Positions 29,852-39,709 of a DNA stretch of 64,000 nucleotides are shown in pieces. Numbering within the stretch: the stretch's first letter is position 1; the number at the start of each line of letters is the position of its first letter. The position numbers and the translations under genes were made by a program. The notes below the pieces were generated by a model, which did not search any database, was not told the origin of the DNA, and worked only from the letters and a program-made list of their open reading frames with translations. This DNA is from Paenibacillus herberti (GTDB lineage: Bacteria > Bacillota > Bacilli > Paenibacillales > Paenibacillaceae), in assembly GCF_002233675.1 (NCBI RefSeq), contig NZ_NMUQ01000001.1, forward strand, positions 2,615,005 through 2,679,004, given 5' to 3'.

Positions 29852-30090
29852 AGCATACCTCAAAAACCCTTGCTGCGCCTAGGTTTGGAGCCCCTAAAGT
29901 GCGAACCTCTTTATATGAGCTTTAAAATCAAAATTATTTTCGCCTCAAATAGCGAAATCCCTTGTTATTACTGAGGTGCGAACCTCCCAGGAAATTCATG
30001 TTAGCTTGGGGTTCGCACCTAGTTTACCTTTTCCTGACTGAGAGTTCTATCCTTAGTTGCACTCCCTCTCCACTAAGCAGACTAACCGTA
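29852..30090 (-). promoter_or_regulatory. CRISPR leader
   Basis: This non-coding AT-rich stretch next to the last perfect repeat fits a leader. It contains GTGCGAACCTC twice (from 29898 and from 29971) and the inverted copy GGTTCGCACCT (from 30010). These could be protein-binding sites for spacer integration or the transcript start. Possible minus-strand -10 elements are visible, but no convincing -35. No gene is seen in 29852-30166. Confidence 0.6.
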
Positions 30091-30094
30091 CAAC

Positions 30095-30133
30095 AAAAAA
30101 GCCTGCCGCGTTTTCAAAACGGGCAAGCTTTTT
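30095..30133. terminator. Terminator after ppnP, possibly bidirectional
   Basis: An imperfect stem (GCCTGCCGCGTTTT with AAAACGGGCAAGC) is flanked by A runs on one side and T runs on the other, so it could work on both strands. It lies 34 bases after the ppnP stop and insulates it from the CRISPR leader. Confidence 0.7.
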
Positions 30134-30166
30134 AATCAGCAGGAGCTCTAGTTCCAAGCTGGCTGA

Positions 30167-30484
30167 TTATTTTTGGATATAACTGCAGCAGTAGTCCGTA
30201 ACCGTATTGATAACAAGTTTAAACTTAGCGTTCGCAGGAACAGTAAACTCGCCCTCGCCCTGAATGATGATCCATTCCTCGTTACCAGGAAGCTGTACTT
30301 TCAGATCTCCGGCCAGAATCTCCATGATCTCCTTGCTGTCCGTACCGAATTCATATTCGCCTGGAAGCATGATGCCAAGCGTTTTTTTGGTGCCGTCTGG
30401 GAAAATGACAGTGCGGCTCGTAACTTTACCGTCAAAGTATACATTTGCTTTTTTTACAGCGGTGACGTTCTCGAATTGGGACAT
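30167..30484 (-). CDS. ppnP: Pyrimidine/purine nucleoside phosphorylase
   Basis: This 105-residue single-domain cupin belongs to the PpnP (YaiE, DUF1255) family, which splits nucleosides with phosphate for salvage. It starts [20 protein letters not shown] and has family motifs [25 protein letters not shown] and [21 protein letters not shown]. Length matches the family. GGAGAT lies just upstream of the ATG. It is a single-gene unit. Confidence 0.92.
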   Translation of the reverse strand: MSQFENVTAVKKANVYFDGKVTSRTVIFPDGTKKTLGIMLPGEYEFGTDSKEIMEILAGDLKVQLPGNEEWIIIQGEGEFTVPANAKFKLVINTVTDYCCSYIQK

Positions 30485-30587
30485 AAAAGTTCGATCTCCT
30501 TCGTGGTGGTTTGACCGGAAACAGCATATGCATCACACGCTGCACCTTCATTCTTTACCGCTTTAGCATATCACAAGATTCGATACA

Positions 30588-30623
30588 GAAAAAGCCGGAA
30601 AAGGCGACTGCCTCTTCCGACTT
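30588..30623 (-). terminator. Terminator of tkt
   Basis: Arms AAGCCGGAAAAGGC (30592-30605) and GCCTCTTCCGACTT (30610-30623) form a long hairpin. On the minus strand it is followed by TTTTTC. It lies 24 bases past the tkt stop. Confidence 0.8.
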
Positions 30624-30646
30624 CATCTCTTCACAGTTCAGGTGAA

Positions 30647-32665
30647 CTAGATAAGCTCTTTCACCTTCGCAACTACATTTTCTACCGTGAAGCCGTACTC
30701 CTTAATGATGCGGTCTCCAGGAGCGGATGCGCCAAAGGTGTCGATACCGAGCACCGCGCCGCCGTCGCCTGTGTAGCGATGCCAGCCGAATGGATGCGCC
30801 ATTTCGATGGCCAGGCGGGCTTTGACTTCCGGCAAAATAACCGAATCACGGTATGCTTTGTCTTGCTTATCGAACAGATCCCAGCTCGGCATACTGACGA
30901 CACGAGCTTGAATGCCTTCTTCAGCCAGAGCTTTCTGAGCCGCTACTGCCAGCTGCACTTCGGAGCCAGTCGCCAGAAGCTGTACTTGAGGCTTGCCTTC
31001 GGCAGCTTCGGAAATGACATAAGCGCCGCGCTTGATGCCTTCACGAGCTTTTTCAGCAGTACCTTCGAGAATCGGCAGGTTTTGACGAGTCAGAACCAGC
31101 GCAACTGGATTTTTCTTGTTTTCCAGCGTGTAGGCCCAAGCTGCCGAAGTTTCATTGCCGTCAGCCGGACGAAGCACAGTCAGGTTTGGAATGATGCGGA
31201 TGCTTGCCAACTGCTCGATTGGCTCATGCGTCGGACCATCTTCACCAACCGCAATGCTGTCATGCGTAAGCACATAGGTAACCGGCAGGCTCATCAGAGC
31301 AGCCAGGCGAACCGCTGGGCGCAGGTAGTCGGTGAACACGAAGAACGTGCCGCCAAATACTTTCATGCCTTGATGCAGCGCAATGCCGTTCATCGCAGCA
31401 GCCATGCCGAACTCACGAATTCCGTAGTAGATGTTGCGGCCGGCATAGTTGTTCGCCGTGAAGACGTCGATACCTTTCAAATGGGTCATCGTGGAGCTTT
31501 CCAGGTCAGCGGAGCCGCCAGCAAGCGCCGGCACATTTTTCGCCAGGCCGTTCAGCGCGTTACCAGAAGCGACGCGAGTCGATACCGGCTTGTCATCGGT
31601 CGTGTAAGCTGGCAGGTCTGCATCCCAGCCTTCCGGCAGATCGCCATTGATAGCGAGCTTGAACTGTGCAGCGAGCTCAGGGTAAGCTTGCTCGTACTTG
31701 GCGAACAGCTCGTTCCAAGCAGCATTGGCTTGCTCTCCCTTTTGCTTCACATCAGCAAAGTTGGCGCGGACTTCGTCCGGTACAAAGAACGGCTCTTCGG
31801 AAGCCCATTCATAGAATTTCTTGGTCAGAACCGTTTCTTCAACGCCCAGTGGGGAACCGTGAGGGCCGGCATGTCCGCCTTTGCCACCTTTGTTCGGGCT
31901 ACCGTAACCGATGACCGTCTTGACTTCGATCAGCGTCGGCTTGCCAGTCTCAGCTTGCGCCTCGGCAATCGCTGCAGCCAGCGCTTCGAGATCATTGCCG
32001 TCCTCAACACGCAGCACTTGCCAGCCATAACCGTCAAAACGCTTCGCTACGCTCTCGGAGAAGCTCAGATTGAGATCACCATCAAGCGAAATATCGTTGG
32101 AATCATACAGCATGATCATCTTACCGAGTCCAAGATGTCCCGCCATGGAAGCCGCTTCGTTCGAGATACCCTCGGACAGATCGCCGTCTCCACAGATGAC
32201 ATAAGTGAAGTGGTTGACTAAATCCATGCTGTCTTTATTGTAAGTTGCGCCCAAATGAGCTTCTGCCATAGCCATGCCAACACCCATGCCCATACCTTGT
32301 CCAAGTGGACCGGTCGTAGCGTCAACACCTGCTGTATGGCCGTGTTCCGGATGACCAGGGGTTTTAGAGCCCCATTGGCGGAAGCTTTTGAGATCGTCGA
32401 TGGACAGATCGTAGCCAGACAGATGCAACAGGCTATAAAGAAGCATGGAACCATGGCCAGCGGACAGCACGAAGCGGTCACGATTGATCCAGGTCGGATT
32501 GGATGGATTATGGTTCATCGTTTTGGCAAACAGTTGGTAGCCCATTGGGGCTGCGCCCATCGGCATGCCCGGGTGTCCGGATTTTGCCTTCTCGATTGCA
32601 TCGATGGAAAGCGTACGGATCGTTGTAACAGATAGTTGGTCAATTGTAGCTTGGGTAATGGCCAT
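30647..32665 (-). CDS. tkt: Transketolase
   Basis: Thiamine-diphosphate enzyme of the pentose phosphate pathway that moves two-carbon units between sugar phosphates in the cytoplasm. The 672-residue protein has the N-terminal substrate region ([16 protein letters not shown]), the TPP-binding motif ([20 protein letters not shown], near residue 155), the pyrimidine-binding domain ([20 protein letters not shown]) and the C-terminal domain. The true start is the ATG at 32665 ([12 protein letters not shown]) with AGGAGGAG upstream. The reading frame continues upstream of this but without family similarity. Confidence 0.96.
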   Translation of the reverse strand: MAITQATIDQLSVTTIRTLSIDAIEKAKSGHPGMPMGAAPMGYQLFAKTMNHNPSNPTWINRDRFVLSAGHGSMLLYSLLHLSGYDLSIDDLKSFRQWGSKTPGHPEHGHTAGVDATTGPLGQGMGMGVGMAMAEAHLGATYNKDSMDLVNHFTYVICGDGDLSEGISNEAASMAGHLGLGKMIMLYDSNDISLDGDLNLSFSESVAKRFDGYGWQVLRVEDGNDLEALAAAIAEAQAETGKPTLIEVKTVIGYGSPNKGGKGGHAGPHGSPLGVEETVLTKKFYEWASEEPFFVPDEVRANFADVKQKGEQANAAWNELFAKYEQAYPELAAQFKLAINGDLPEGWDADLPAYTTDDKPVSTRVASGNALNGLAKNVPALAGGSADLESSTMTHLKGIDVFTANNYAGRNIYYGIREFGMAAAMNGIALHQGMKVFGGTFFVFTDYLRPAVRLAALMSLPVTYVLTHDSIAVGEDGPTHEPIEQLASIRIIPNLTVLRPADGNETSAAWAYTLENKKNPVALVLTRQNLPILEGTAEKAREGIKRGAYVISEAAEGKPQVQLLATGSEVQLAVAAQKALAEEGIQARVVSMPSWDLFDKQDKAYRDSVILPEVKARLAIEMAHPFGWHRYTGDGGAVLGIDTFGASAPGDRIIKEYGFTVENVVAKVKELI

Positions 32666-32866
32666 TAAAAATTCTCCTCCTATTTTAGGCGGTTCAAGTT
32701 GTTGAGTTTGATCTTTCGCGCCGCCTTGCGAGCGCCTCGGATGTGAAACATTGTACCACTCTGAATATGTCAATGCCATCTGGCAGGCACTAACACAGGA
32801 TGAAAGTTTCATGAATGCCTGCAATAGCATCATTATTTTTCAACGACAGCATCTGCTCCGGGCAAA

Positions 32867-33766
32867 TTAGCCGTGGAAAACGACCGTTTTGTTCTGGTGA
32901 ACGAGAATACGGTCCTCAGCATGCCATTTGACAGCACGAGCCAGAACGACCCGCTCGATCGTACGGCCTATGCGCTTAAGGCTCGGCACATCGTCCCGAT
33001 GGCTAACCCGCTGCACATCCTGCTCGATGATCGGACCGCCGTCAAGCTCTTCCGTCACATAATGTGCAGTAGCTCCGATAATTTTTACGCCGCGGTTGTA
33101 GGCTTGCGCATAAGGCTTACCGCCAACAAATGCCGGTAGGAAGGAGTGATGGATATTGATAATCCGGTTCGGGAACTGCTCGATGACTTTAGGGGAAACG
33201 ATCTGCATGTAGCGGGCCAGGACGATCAGATCCGCGTTGCGGCCAATCGTCTCCAACTGCTTGCGCTCAGCCTCCGCCCTTGTCTCAGCCGTAATCGGGA
33301 TATGATGGTAAGGAATACCGAACGATTCCACCAATTCGCGCATGTCCGGATGATTGCTGATGACCATGGCAATCTCGACATCCAAGTCTCCTGCCTGCCA
33401 CTGCCAGAGCAGTTCCAGCAAACAGTGATCCTCCTTGGAAACAAAAACGGCCAGACGCTTCTTGCGGCTAGCGCGGAACGTATGCCATTTCATCTCAAAA
33501 CGGTCGGCTACACGGGTGAAGTCCTCCTGTAAAATCGGGAGCTGCTTATCCATATCGGCCAGATCGAATTCGAAGCGGATGAAGAACATACCCCCTTCTG
33601 GATCCATTGTGTACTGGTCGGACTGAACAATGTTCGCGCCATGCTCATAGAGAAACTGGGATACCGCGGCGACAATGCCAGGACGATCCGGGCAGGAGAT
33701 CAGCATACGAGCCCGGCCGGGTTTGGCTCCGGCATCCCCTTGTGGAGATTGGTAAGAGTGAGGCAT
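32867..33766 (-). CDS. purU: Formyltetrahydrofolate deformylase
   Basis: Hydrolyses 10-formyl-tetrahydrofolate to formate and tetrahydrofolate, balancing one-carbon pools for purine and glycine metabolism. The 299-residue protein has an N-terminal ACT domain (about 18-95, RMLISCPDRPGIVAAVSQFL) and a C-terminal formyltransferase fold with the catalytic Asn/His segment IINIHHSFLPAFVGGKPY and the Asp in TEELDGGPIIEQD. Length is typical. It is a single gene between tkt and nfo. Confidence 0.94.
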   Translation of the reverse strand: MPHSYQSPQGDAGAKPGRARMLISCPDRPGIVAAVSQFLYEHGANIVQSDQYTMDPEGGMFFIRFEFDLADMDKQLPILQEDFTRVADRFEMKWHTFRASRKKRLAVFVSKEDHCLLELLWQWQAGDLDVEIAMVISNHPDMRELVESFGIPYHHIPITAETRAEAERKQLETIGRNADLIVLARYMQIVSPKVIEQFPNRIINIHHSFLPAFVGGKPYAQAYNRGVKIIGATAHYVTEELDGGPIIEQDVQRVSHRDDVPSLKRIGRTIERVVLARAVKWHAEDRILVHQNKTVVFHG

Positions 33767-33983
33767 AGGATTAGAGACTTCCTTCCATGAGGGTGATGGT
33801 AGTTATAGGTGCCGGCTTTTGAGCAGTCCAGCACTAAAGTCGTAAGATGTCGACAAAGCACAGAAAACCGCCGGGATGAGAAGGGCCAGGCAGGCTGCTA
33901 ATCAGCAGTCCGCGAGGCCTTCCACTCCGTCAGTTGTCCCTGTGCCTTAAGCTTGGGAGGTCGTCATGCCTACCGAATAGTTA

Positions 33984-35111
33984 TCAGGTGTTGACCAATA
34001 CCTTCTTGCCAGCAAACCAATAGGTAATAAGTTGATTGAGTTCTTCCTCCGCCGTATCCGGGAACTCCCCGGCTTCACGTACGAGATCATAAAGACGCTC
34101 CATCGGCTCGCGCGGGTCAGCCTTGCGGGCTTTGGCGTCGCTTTTGATCGTGTCCCACACGGATAACACATAGGTGCGGCGGTCGATCTCTTGTTTACCA
34201 AAGAAGTGATGCAGTTTCTCCAGTTGATCGTAAAAACGCTCCCCGAAACGCTCCATGCCGTCGCCGCGCAATAAGGCAATTTCTGCCTCATACATTGGGC
34301 GCTGCTTTTTAGGGTCCTTGCCGATCCATGGTGTTTCAAGAATGAACGGGCGCCCAGCAAGCGCTTCGTGATGGACGATAGCGTGGATGGCATCATAGCC
34401 GAGCCAGCCCGATCCGATTGGAGTATGACGGTCCTTATGGGCGCCGACAGGATTTTTAGTATCGTTAACGTGAACAACTGCAGCCTTGTCCAATCCGACA
34501 ATGCGGTCGAACTGCTCCAGTACGCCGTCCAAGTCGCCAGCAAGATCATAACCTGCATCATGCATATGGCAAGTGTCCAAACATACCGTCAGGCGGTTGT
34601 TGTTATGAACCTTGTCCATAATTGCTGCAAGCTCCTCGAACGAACGACCGATTTCGGTCCCTTTTCCAGCCATCGTCTCGAGCGCGATGTTAACATCGGT
34701 CTCTGCAACGCCAGAAAGCACCTCGTTCAAGCCCTCAGCGATCCGGTTGATGCCGAATTCCGCATCCTTGTCGGTATAAGCACCTGGATGGAGCACGATG
34801 TTGCGGACTCCGATCGCATGTGTACGCCGGATTTCCTCCTGCAAAAAGCGAACAGCAAGCTCAAACGTATCTTCCTTATAGGAACCAAGGTTGATAATGT
34901 AAGGCGCATGCACGACAATTTCGCCGATACCTGCACTTTCCATAAGTTGCTTGCCCTCTTCAATATATAGAGAATCAATCGGTTTACGCCTCGTATTCTG
35001 CGGCGCACCGGTATATATCATGAATGAGTTGGAGCCGTACGAGATGGCCTCCTGCGTTGCTGTAACAAGCCCCTTATCGCTGAAGGATACATGAGAGCCG
35101 ATTTTAAGCAT
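33984..35111 (-). CDS. nfo: Deoxyribonuclease IV (AP endonuclease) with C-terminal extension
   Basis: Zinc-dependent AP endonuclease that cuts DNA 5' of abasic sites in base excision repair. The 375-residue protein starts [10 protein letters not shown] and has all the metal-site motifs of the TIM barrel: HAPY (about 69), LHPGAYTD (108), [12 protein letters not shown] (144), [13 protein letters not shown] (177), [16 protein letters not shown] (214) and LETPW (259). The core ends near residue 283; about 90 further residues, including [20 protein letters not shown], exceed the usual 280-300. The extension is helical and charged, with no recognised domain. Confidence 0.93.
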   Translation of the reverse strand: MLKIGSHVSFSDKGLVTATQEAISYGSNSFMIYTGAPQNTRRKPIDSLYIEEGKQLMESAGIGEIVVHAPYIINLGSYKEDTFELAVRFLQEEIRRTHAIGVRNIVLHPGAYTDKDAEFGINRIAEGLNEVLSGVAETDVNIALETMAGKGTEIGRSFEELAAIMDKVHNNNRLTVCLDTCHMHDAGYDLAGDLDGVLEQFDRIVGLDKAAVVHVNDTKNPVGAHKDRHTPIGSGWLGYDAIHAIVHHEALAGRPFILETPWIGKDPKKQRPMYEAEIALLRGDGMERFGERFYDQLEKLHHFFGKQEIDRRTYVLSVWDTIKSDAKARKADPREPMERLYDLVREAGEFPDTAEEELNQLITYWFAGKKVLVNT

Positions 35112-35223
35112 GCTTCAACCGCCCCTTTCAAAAATTGGTGAGAAAACAATTAGTTTTATTCTACAGGGTGCATCGAAATAAAGCTAGGAATCGGCTATAA
35201 TTTGGATTGAGGTGACATCGTTA

Positions 35224-35661
35224 ATGAAACATATTCCAGATTGGTTCATGTACTTAATCGTTTTTTGGGCGTTTGTCATGGTTGGCTCAATGTCTGTCGG
35301 CGGGTACTTCATGTTCCGCAAATTCCTGAAAGTGCTTCCCAAAAGGGATGGAAAGTCCAAGTTGGACTGGCAGAACTACTGGGTTGAGCGCAGCCGCAGC
35401 TTATGGACGGAAGACTCCAAGGAGATGCTTGATGAGCTGGTCGCTCCCGTTCCGGGACCTTTTCGCGACATCGCCAAACATTCAATTGCTGCACGAATCG
35501 GACAAGTTGCCGTCGAGAGCGGCTCGACTGAAGTTACTCGTGCCCATTGCATAGAAGGCTACATTCGCGCTACGCCCAAGAGGGATTATAGAAGTCTTGT
35601 CACATTCCTCGACAAGCGCGGCATCGATTATTCTGCTTATCGGCATTTACTCAACCGCTAG
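35224..35661 (+). CDS. DUF2621 (YneK-like) membrane-anchored protein
   Basis: This 145-residue protein has one N-terminal transmembrane helix (about 9-31, MYLIVFWAFVMVGSMSVGGY) and a soluble part with PVPGPFRDIAKHSIAARIGQ. The latter resembles the small helical domain found in protochlorophyllide reductase-like proteins (PCP_red). It matches the Bacillales YneK/DUF2621 family in length and layout. The ATG at 35224 follows GAGGTG by 9 bases; a GTG 12 bases earlier lies within that site. Function is unknown. Confidence 0.8.
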   Translation: MKHIPDWFMYLIVFWAFVMVGSMSVGGYFMFRKFLKVLPKRDGKSKLDWQNYWVERSRSLWTEDSKEMLDELVAPVPGPFRDIAKHSIAARIGQVAVESGSTEVTRAHCIEGYIRATPKRDYRSLVTFLDKRGIDYSAYRHLLNR

Positions 35662-35768
35662 TTGCCTACCGTTTAAATCTATTCGTTTCAACTGGCTGAA
35701 CCCACGGATTGGCAGACTCGCTGTCAGGGTAATGGAAAGTACTTACGACTACCTCGGAGGTGCTGACC

Positions 35769-36269
35769 ATGAATCTGATCCTAACCCGCCGTCCAAGCGG
35801 CAAAAAAAGAAATAGCTTTGCTCCTGCTAGCTTGACTCTAATGGCCATGTTGATGCTCGCCGCAGGCTGCGGTGCAAACCCAAATGACACCGCCAATGCT
35901 CAAAATGTAAGCGGTGGTGGCATAGTCGAGAGCTCTTCGGGCGTTTCTCCCGATTCGGCAGGCAAACCAGTGGCCGAGGCTACGCCTACTCCGGATAAGC
36001 CGGCAGCAGGCACAAGCAAACCTGCCACTCAGTCCCAGAAGCAGCAAGGTACCGGTATATTCAACGGTCTCGCAGACGGACACTCCGCCGAGATCAAGAC
36101 CGATACTGACACAGTTGTATTTCAAGCGTCTACAGAGCAGATTGAACAGATGAACAAGTTTGAATTCGGTGATCCAGTTAGCTTTAGTTATATAGTGAAA
36201 GAAATTAACAGCGAGACCGAAGGTAAAATCAAACAGCTTTGGATTGTTGAAATCAAAAAAAAATCTTAA
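35769..36269 (+). CDS. Putative lipoprotein of unknown function
   Basis: This 166-residue protein has a lipoprotein signal peptide (positive start RRPSGKKR, hydrophobic stretch, lipobox LAAGC). A low-complexity linker rich in Pro, Ser, Thr, Ala and Gln follows (about 45-95), then a small alpha/beta C-terminal domain beginning GIFNGLADGHSAEIKTD. The ATG follows CGGAGGTG at 6 bases. It is probably tethered to the outer face of the membrane. I recognise no family. Confidence 0.75.
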   Translation: MNLILTRRPSGKKRNSFAPASLTLMAMLMLAAGCGANPNDTANAQNVSGGGIVESSSGVSPDSAGKPVAEATPTPDKPAAGTSKPATQSQKQQGTGIFNGLADGHSAEIKTDTDTVVFQASTEQIEQMNKFEFGDPVSFSYIVKEINSETEGKIKQLWIVEIKKKS

Positions 36270-36335
36270 TTGGCTTTTTACGGGTCTAAAAAAGCATAGA
36301 TGTGAACGGAAGTATAGGAATGGAGGCTGGTAGCA

Positions 36336-37253
36336 ATGAGAATCGCGATTACCGGCGGGACTGGCTTTATCGGACAGGCTCTAATGAAAGCCTTAATGAG
36401 CTTGGGACATTCCGGCTGGATCATTTCTCGCAGTCTTCCTGACAAAGCTCCTGGAAACGGGTCATCCCCGGCCGGGGGCTTTGTTCGTGTAAGCTGGGGC
36501 CAACTGGAGAGCTCGCCCCAATTGCTGAATGGCGTTCAAGCCGTCATCAATTTGGCAGGAGAAACGATCAGTCAGCGCTGGACGGAAACAGCCAAAAATC
36601 GGATTCGCAGCTCCCGAGTGGAAACTGCGGCTAAGCTGGCTGATATATTGAACCGAGCCGGCATCATGCCCAAGGTACTCGTGCAGGCTTCCGGAGTCAA
36701 TGCCTACGGCTTTTCGGATTCTGCAGCCTTTACGGAAGAAAGTCCGACTGTAGAAGAGGATTTCCTAGCATCGGTTGTGAGAGATTGGGAGCATGCCGCG
36801 AAGGCCATTCCTGCTGAAAGAAAAGTCACGCTCCGCTTTGGAGTTGTGCTGGGTAGAGATGGCGGTGCTCTGCCTCGTATGCTGCTTCCTTTTCGCATGA
36901 TGGCCGGTGGACCACTCGGTAGCGGACAGCAATGGATGTCGTGGATCCACCTTCAGGATCTGGTTCAACTGATTATCCATTCGCTCGACAGCGTAACGCT
37001 TGAGGGAGCCGTCAATGCAACAGCTCCTGAACCAGCTCGCAATAGCGAGTTCGGGAGGGCTGCCGCCAAGACGCTGGACCGCCCCTACTGGCTTATTGCC
37101 CCATCCCCTCCGCTGCGTCTTGCACTGGGTGAAATGTCTGATTTGCTGCTTAAAGGTCAGCGGGTTATACCTGCCAAAGCTTTGGCGAACGGCTTCCGTT
37201 TCCAATTTCCTTCCATCCAGGAAGCGCTTGATGATCTGCTGGCGAGAAGCTAA
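36336..37253 (+). CDS. TIGR01777-family NAD-dependent epimerase-like protein
   Basis: The 305-residue protein has an N-terminal Rossmann motif (MRIAITGGTGFIGQALMKAL) and the family block VINLAGETISQRWTETAKNRI with QASGVNAYG. It also has the C-terminal DUF1731-like segment RPYWLIAPSPPLRLALGEMS. This matches the TIGR01777 (YfhF/YfcH) family, an atypical short-chain reductase group whose substrate is not established. The upstream gene ends 66 bases before, so the two may be co-transcribed. Confidence 0.9.
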   Translation: MRIAITGGTGFIGQALMKALMSLGHSGWIISRSLPDKAPGNGSSPAGGFVRVSWGQLESSPQLLNGVQAVINLAGETISQRWTETAKNRIRSSRVETAAKLADILNRAGIMPKVLVQASGVNAYGFSDSAAFTEESPTVEEDFLASVVRDWEHAAKAIPAERKVTLRFGVVLGRDGGALPRMLLPFRMMAGGPLGSGQQWMSWIHLQDLVQLIIHSLDSVTLEGAVNATAPEPARNSEFGRAAAKTLDRPYWLIAPSPPLRLALGEMSDLLLKGQRVIPAKALANGFRFQFPSIQEALDDLLARS

Positions 37254-37367
37254 CTTGGCTGCGCTGCGCCTTAGGAGCACGTGATGACTAGTGGTTATCC
37301 TAGGAGCTGAAGACTAACTACCTTGTGATCCTTTGTCCTTTGAAACATGATCTCAGATCACTGGCAT

Positions 37368-39047
37368 TTATTCTCCTGTCTGTAATGCGTACGTATAGCC
37401 TTTAGTACCCGCAAGCTGGAGAACATCCCCGTTCTCCAGCTTGTAGCTTTTGTACGGGATCATGACTTGGCCGTTCAGCAACGAGCCATTTCTTGATCCG
37501 AGATCCTTGGCATGACATCCATTTGGCCTGCAATCAAGCTCGAGATGCAATCGGGATATGCCATGCGAGGAATCTACCCATTGCGCCGATTCTGATGAAC
37601 GACCAATGTTGCATATACCTGCGGGAAGATCGTAGCTTTCTATGCTGCCATCGCGAGAGCGAATAAGGCGAGTGTCCTTCTCTATCCTGCCGAGCTCAGA
37701 AGGATTTCCTCCCAGCAACACCGTGCGTTCCGAAGCTGGAGCCGCCTTTTCGGAGTAGGATGAGCTCGATCGAACAGGCTGGGATACTTGGGATGTATAG
37801 GATTTATGAACCCCTTGGCCAGATGGTGATTCGTTGTTGGAGAAAATGCTCCAGCCCGCTCTTGCTCCACCTTCTGTTGCAAGCTGACCCTGAAAACCTG
37901 CCGGCCTCCAACGGGGCTCCTGCTTGAATGCGAGTGGTCCTGAATCAGGCTCAAACATTGAACCTGACCCACCATCTTGTTGCCCCTCATGACCCTCCGC
38001 CACCAGTACACGTTCATCTCTTCTTCGCCAAATATATAGGATCAAAACAAAGGCCAGTACAACAATCCCGGAGCATATGGTCATATTTGAACGAGTAGGA
38101 TTGTCCAGATAAAGAAGTTTCCAGGGAACAGCTGCTCCAACTGCAGTTACCAATGCCAGTACCCCCCGGTTCAGCGGTTTTTTTTCGCTCCTCTCTTCAA
38201 CTTGCGTTGGATCTACTTTATCGGAATACCGAAGAGGAAGCAGGTCATCCGAAGAGCGAATTCCAGGCATGCCGCCACGAGTATTTGCGTACCCGTCGTG
38301 CTCATTCTCCTCAGGCAAGTATTTACGTACTAGCGTATTTGCTACTCCGATCTCCTCTAGCGGGCGTCGCTCTTCCCTCTTACTGACGTTTAGAGAGTGA
38401 TTAACGACGAATGGTTGAGCCATCCCGCGGATCTCTTCTGCGGCTTTTTGTTCTTGGCGGTCTGACGTGGCTGCCGATAAAGATAACAGCCTATTTTTGA
38501 GACGGGAAAGTGGGATCTTCTCGTCCCCCATCTCCTTCAGAACAGTTGGAAGATCCGAATCAATACGGCGTGTCGATCCCGCGCAAATCGCAGCGAGAGC
38601 AAGCAGTCTCGCACGTAAGGGCAACTCTGGAATCGTCCCTGCGCACAAAGGAACATACACTAACCCCAAATCGCTCCATGCTTCACCTACAAAGATATAC
38701 GATTCATCCAAAAGCAAATTGTCGGCTACTAGAAAACAGGAGCGGCATTCTTCTATCGACGAAACAATGCCATAAAGCAGAAGATAAAGATCCTCTGGCT
38801 CCTGTAATCCTTCCACGAGCTGCTGCTTCAGCATTCTTTTGCCGGTCAGACGGTAACGCAAGCGAACTTGACCGTTGGTATCCTCCCATTCCATAGGTAA
38901 AAGACCGCCTACTGAAACCTCCTCCAGCATTGCCAGCTCCACTTCTTCGAGCTCGCTTCTGGCAAGCCCTCCTTCGCGTGACAGAATAAGCTCATGCTCA
39001 CGATTCCACTCAAAATCAACCTGAAATTGACGCATGGTTTTTCTCAT
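37368..39047 (-). CDS. FHA-domain membrane protein of the Tad locus (DUF6382 N-terminus)
   Basis: The 559-residue protein ends the Tad operon. The N-terminal region (1-200) resembles DUF6382. It is followed by two hydrophobic helices (about 295-345) ending YIWRRRDE, a disordered linker and a C-terminal forkhead-associated domain (about 470-559). The FHA domain has the core residues CNIGRSSES, SRLHLELD and DLGSRNGSLLNG, which bind phosphothreonine. It may link pilus assembly to Ser/Thr phosphorylation (inference). It lies 43 bases after the prepilin peptidase gene. Confidence 0.85.
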   Translation of the reverse strand: MRKTMRQFQVDFEWNREHELILSREGGLARSELEEVELAMLEEVSVGGLLPMEWEDTNGQVRLRYRLTGKRMLKQQLVEGLQEPEDLYLLLYGIVSSIEECRSCFLVADNLLLDESYIFVGEAWSDLGLVYVPLCAGTIPELPLRARLLALAAICAGSTRRIDSDLPTVLKEMGDEKIPLSRLKNRLLSLSAATSDRQEQKAAEEIRGMAQPFVVNHSLNVSKREERRPLEEIGVANTLVRKYLPEENEHDGYANTRGGMPGIRSSDDLLPLRYSDKVDPTQVEERSEKKPLNRGVLALVTAVGAAVPWKLLYLDNPTRSNMTICSGIVVLAFVLILYIWRRRDERVLVAEGHEGQQDGGSGSMFEPDSGPLAFKQEPRWRPAGFQGQLATEGGARAGWSIFSNNESPSGQGVHKSYTSQVSQPVRSSSSYSEKAAPASERTVLLGGNPSELGRIEKDTRLIRSRDGSIESYDLPAGICNIGRSSESAQWVDSSHGISRLHLELDCRPNGCHAKDLGSRNGSLLNGQVMIPYKSYKLENGDVLQLAGTKGYTYALQTGE

Positions 39048-39090
39048 TCCCCCTATCCTCTTTGAACATCAATTTCCACTGCTCTAGTCT

Positions 39091-39645
39091 CTAGCCCAGC
39101 AGCTGCATTGCGATTGCCGCAGGCATTACAGCTATCATGAAAGGAAAACGAACCGGTGGCCTTGGCATCGCGTTATTCGCATCATGAACCTGATCCGACT
39201 CCAACTCCTGATTTCTATCACAATCCCGATCCCTGTCACTGTAACTATCACTATCCCTTTTCCGGTCAATGATAGAGCTGATGCGACGGCGCAGCTTAAC
39301 AGCCAGCAAATAAATACCGCCTCCGATTCCTCCTAAAAGCATGGAATAGAGCATCAGCTCAAGTACAGAGGCAGCTCCTATCCATGCCCCAATTGCACCG
39401 AACAGCTTCACATCACCGGCTCCGATACCTCGGAGAAAGTAGAGCAGCAAGAGTGGAATAAAGCCGGCCGCTGCTCCCAAAGCTGCCTTTCCCAGGCCAC
39501 CCATACCTCCTATAGATACATGTATCAGCAGTCCTGCGGCAAAAAAGCCACCTGTAAGCTCATTCGGAATACGCATCGTACGCACATCGCTCCAGAATGC
39601 CGTTCCAAGGAGCAAAGCGGTCCCGACCCAAATCAAGCTTGTCAC
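39091..39645 (-). CDS. Prepilin peptidase, A24 (CpaA/TadV) family
   Basis: Membrane aspartic protease that should cleave the Flp pilin and pseudopilins. The 184-residue protein has several hydrophobic helices. The two family Asp motifs are visible: FWSDVRTMRIPN near residue 20 and GAGDVKLFGAIGAWIG near 77. A polar stretch rich in Asp, Arg and Ser (about 125-160) precedes the last helix and is unusual. Translation probably begins at the GTG at 39645, preceded by AAAGGGGG at 6 bases; upstream in-frame codons add a non-conserved tail. Confidence 0.85.
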   Translation of the reverse strand: MTSLIWVGTALLLGTAFWSDVRTMRIPNELTGGFFAAGLLIHVSIGGMGGLGKAALGAAAGFIPLLLLYFLRGIGAGDVKLFGAIGAWIGAASVLELMLYSMLLGGIGGGIYLLAVKLRRRISSIIDRKRDSDSYSDRDRDCDRNQELESDQVHDANNAMPRPPVRFPFMIAVMPAAIAMQLLG

Positions 39646-39709
39646 TTGCTTCCCCCTTTCATTTGCACTGGCCCCTATTGCACTGTCCTCTATTGCGACC
39701 TTTACACAA

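Noticed and set aside
28978-29925. Long reading frames across the CRISPR array coding repeated STPPHGER-like or PVRGRGLK-like peptides
   Set aside because: They are translations of the 32-base repeats; the DNA is a clear CRISPR array.
30779-32221. A 480-residue frame opposite tkt
   Set aside because: It mirrors the transketolase gene, lacks a good ribosome binding site and has no family-like motifs.
33880-33950. Possible terminator downstream of nfo
   Set aside because: The inverted repeat is broken and has no U tract on the needed strand.
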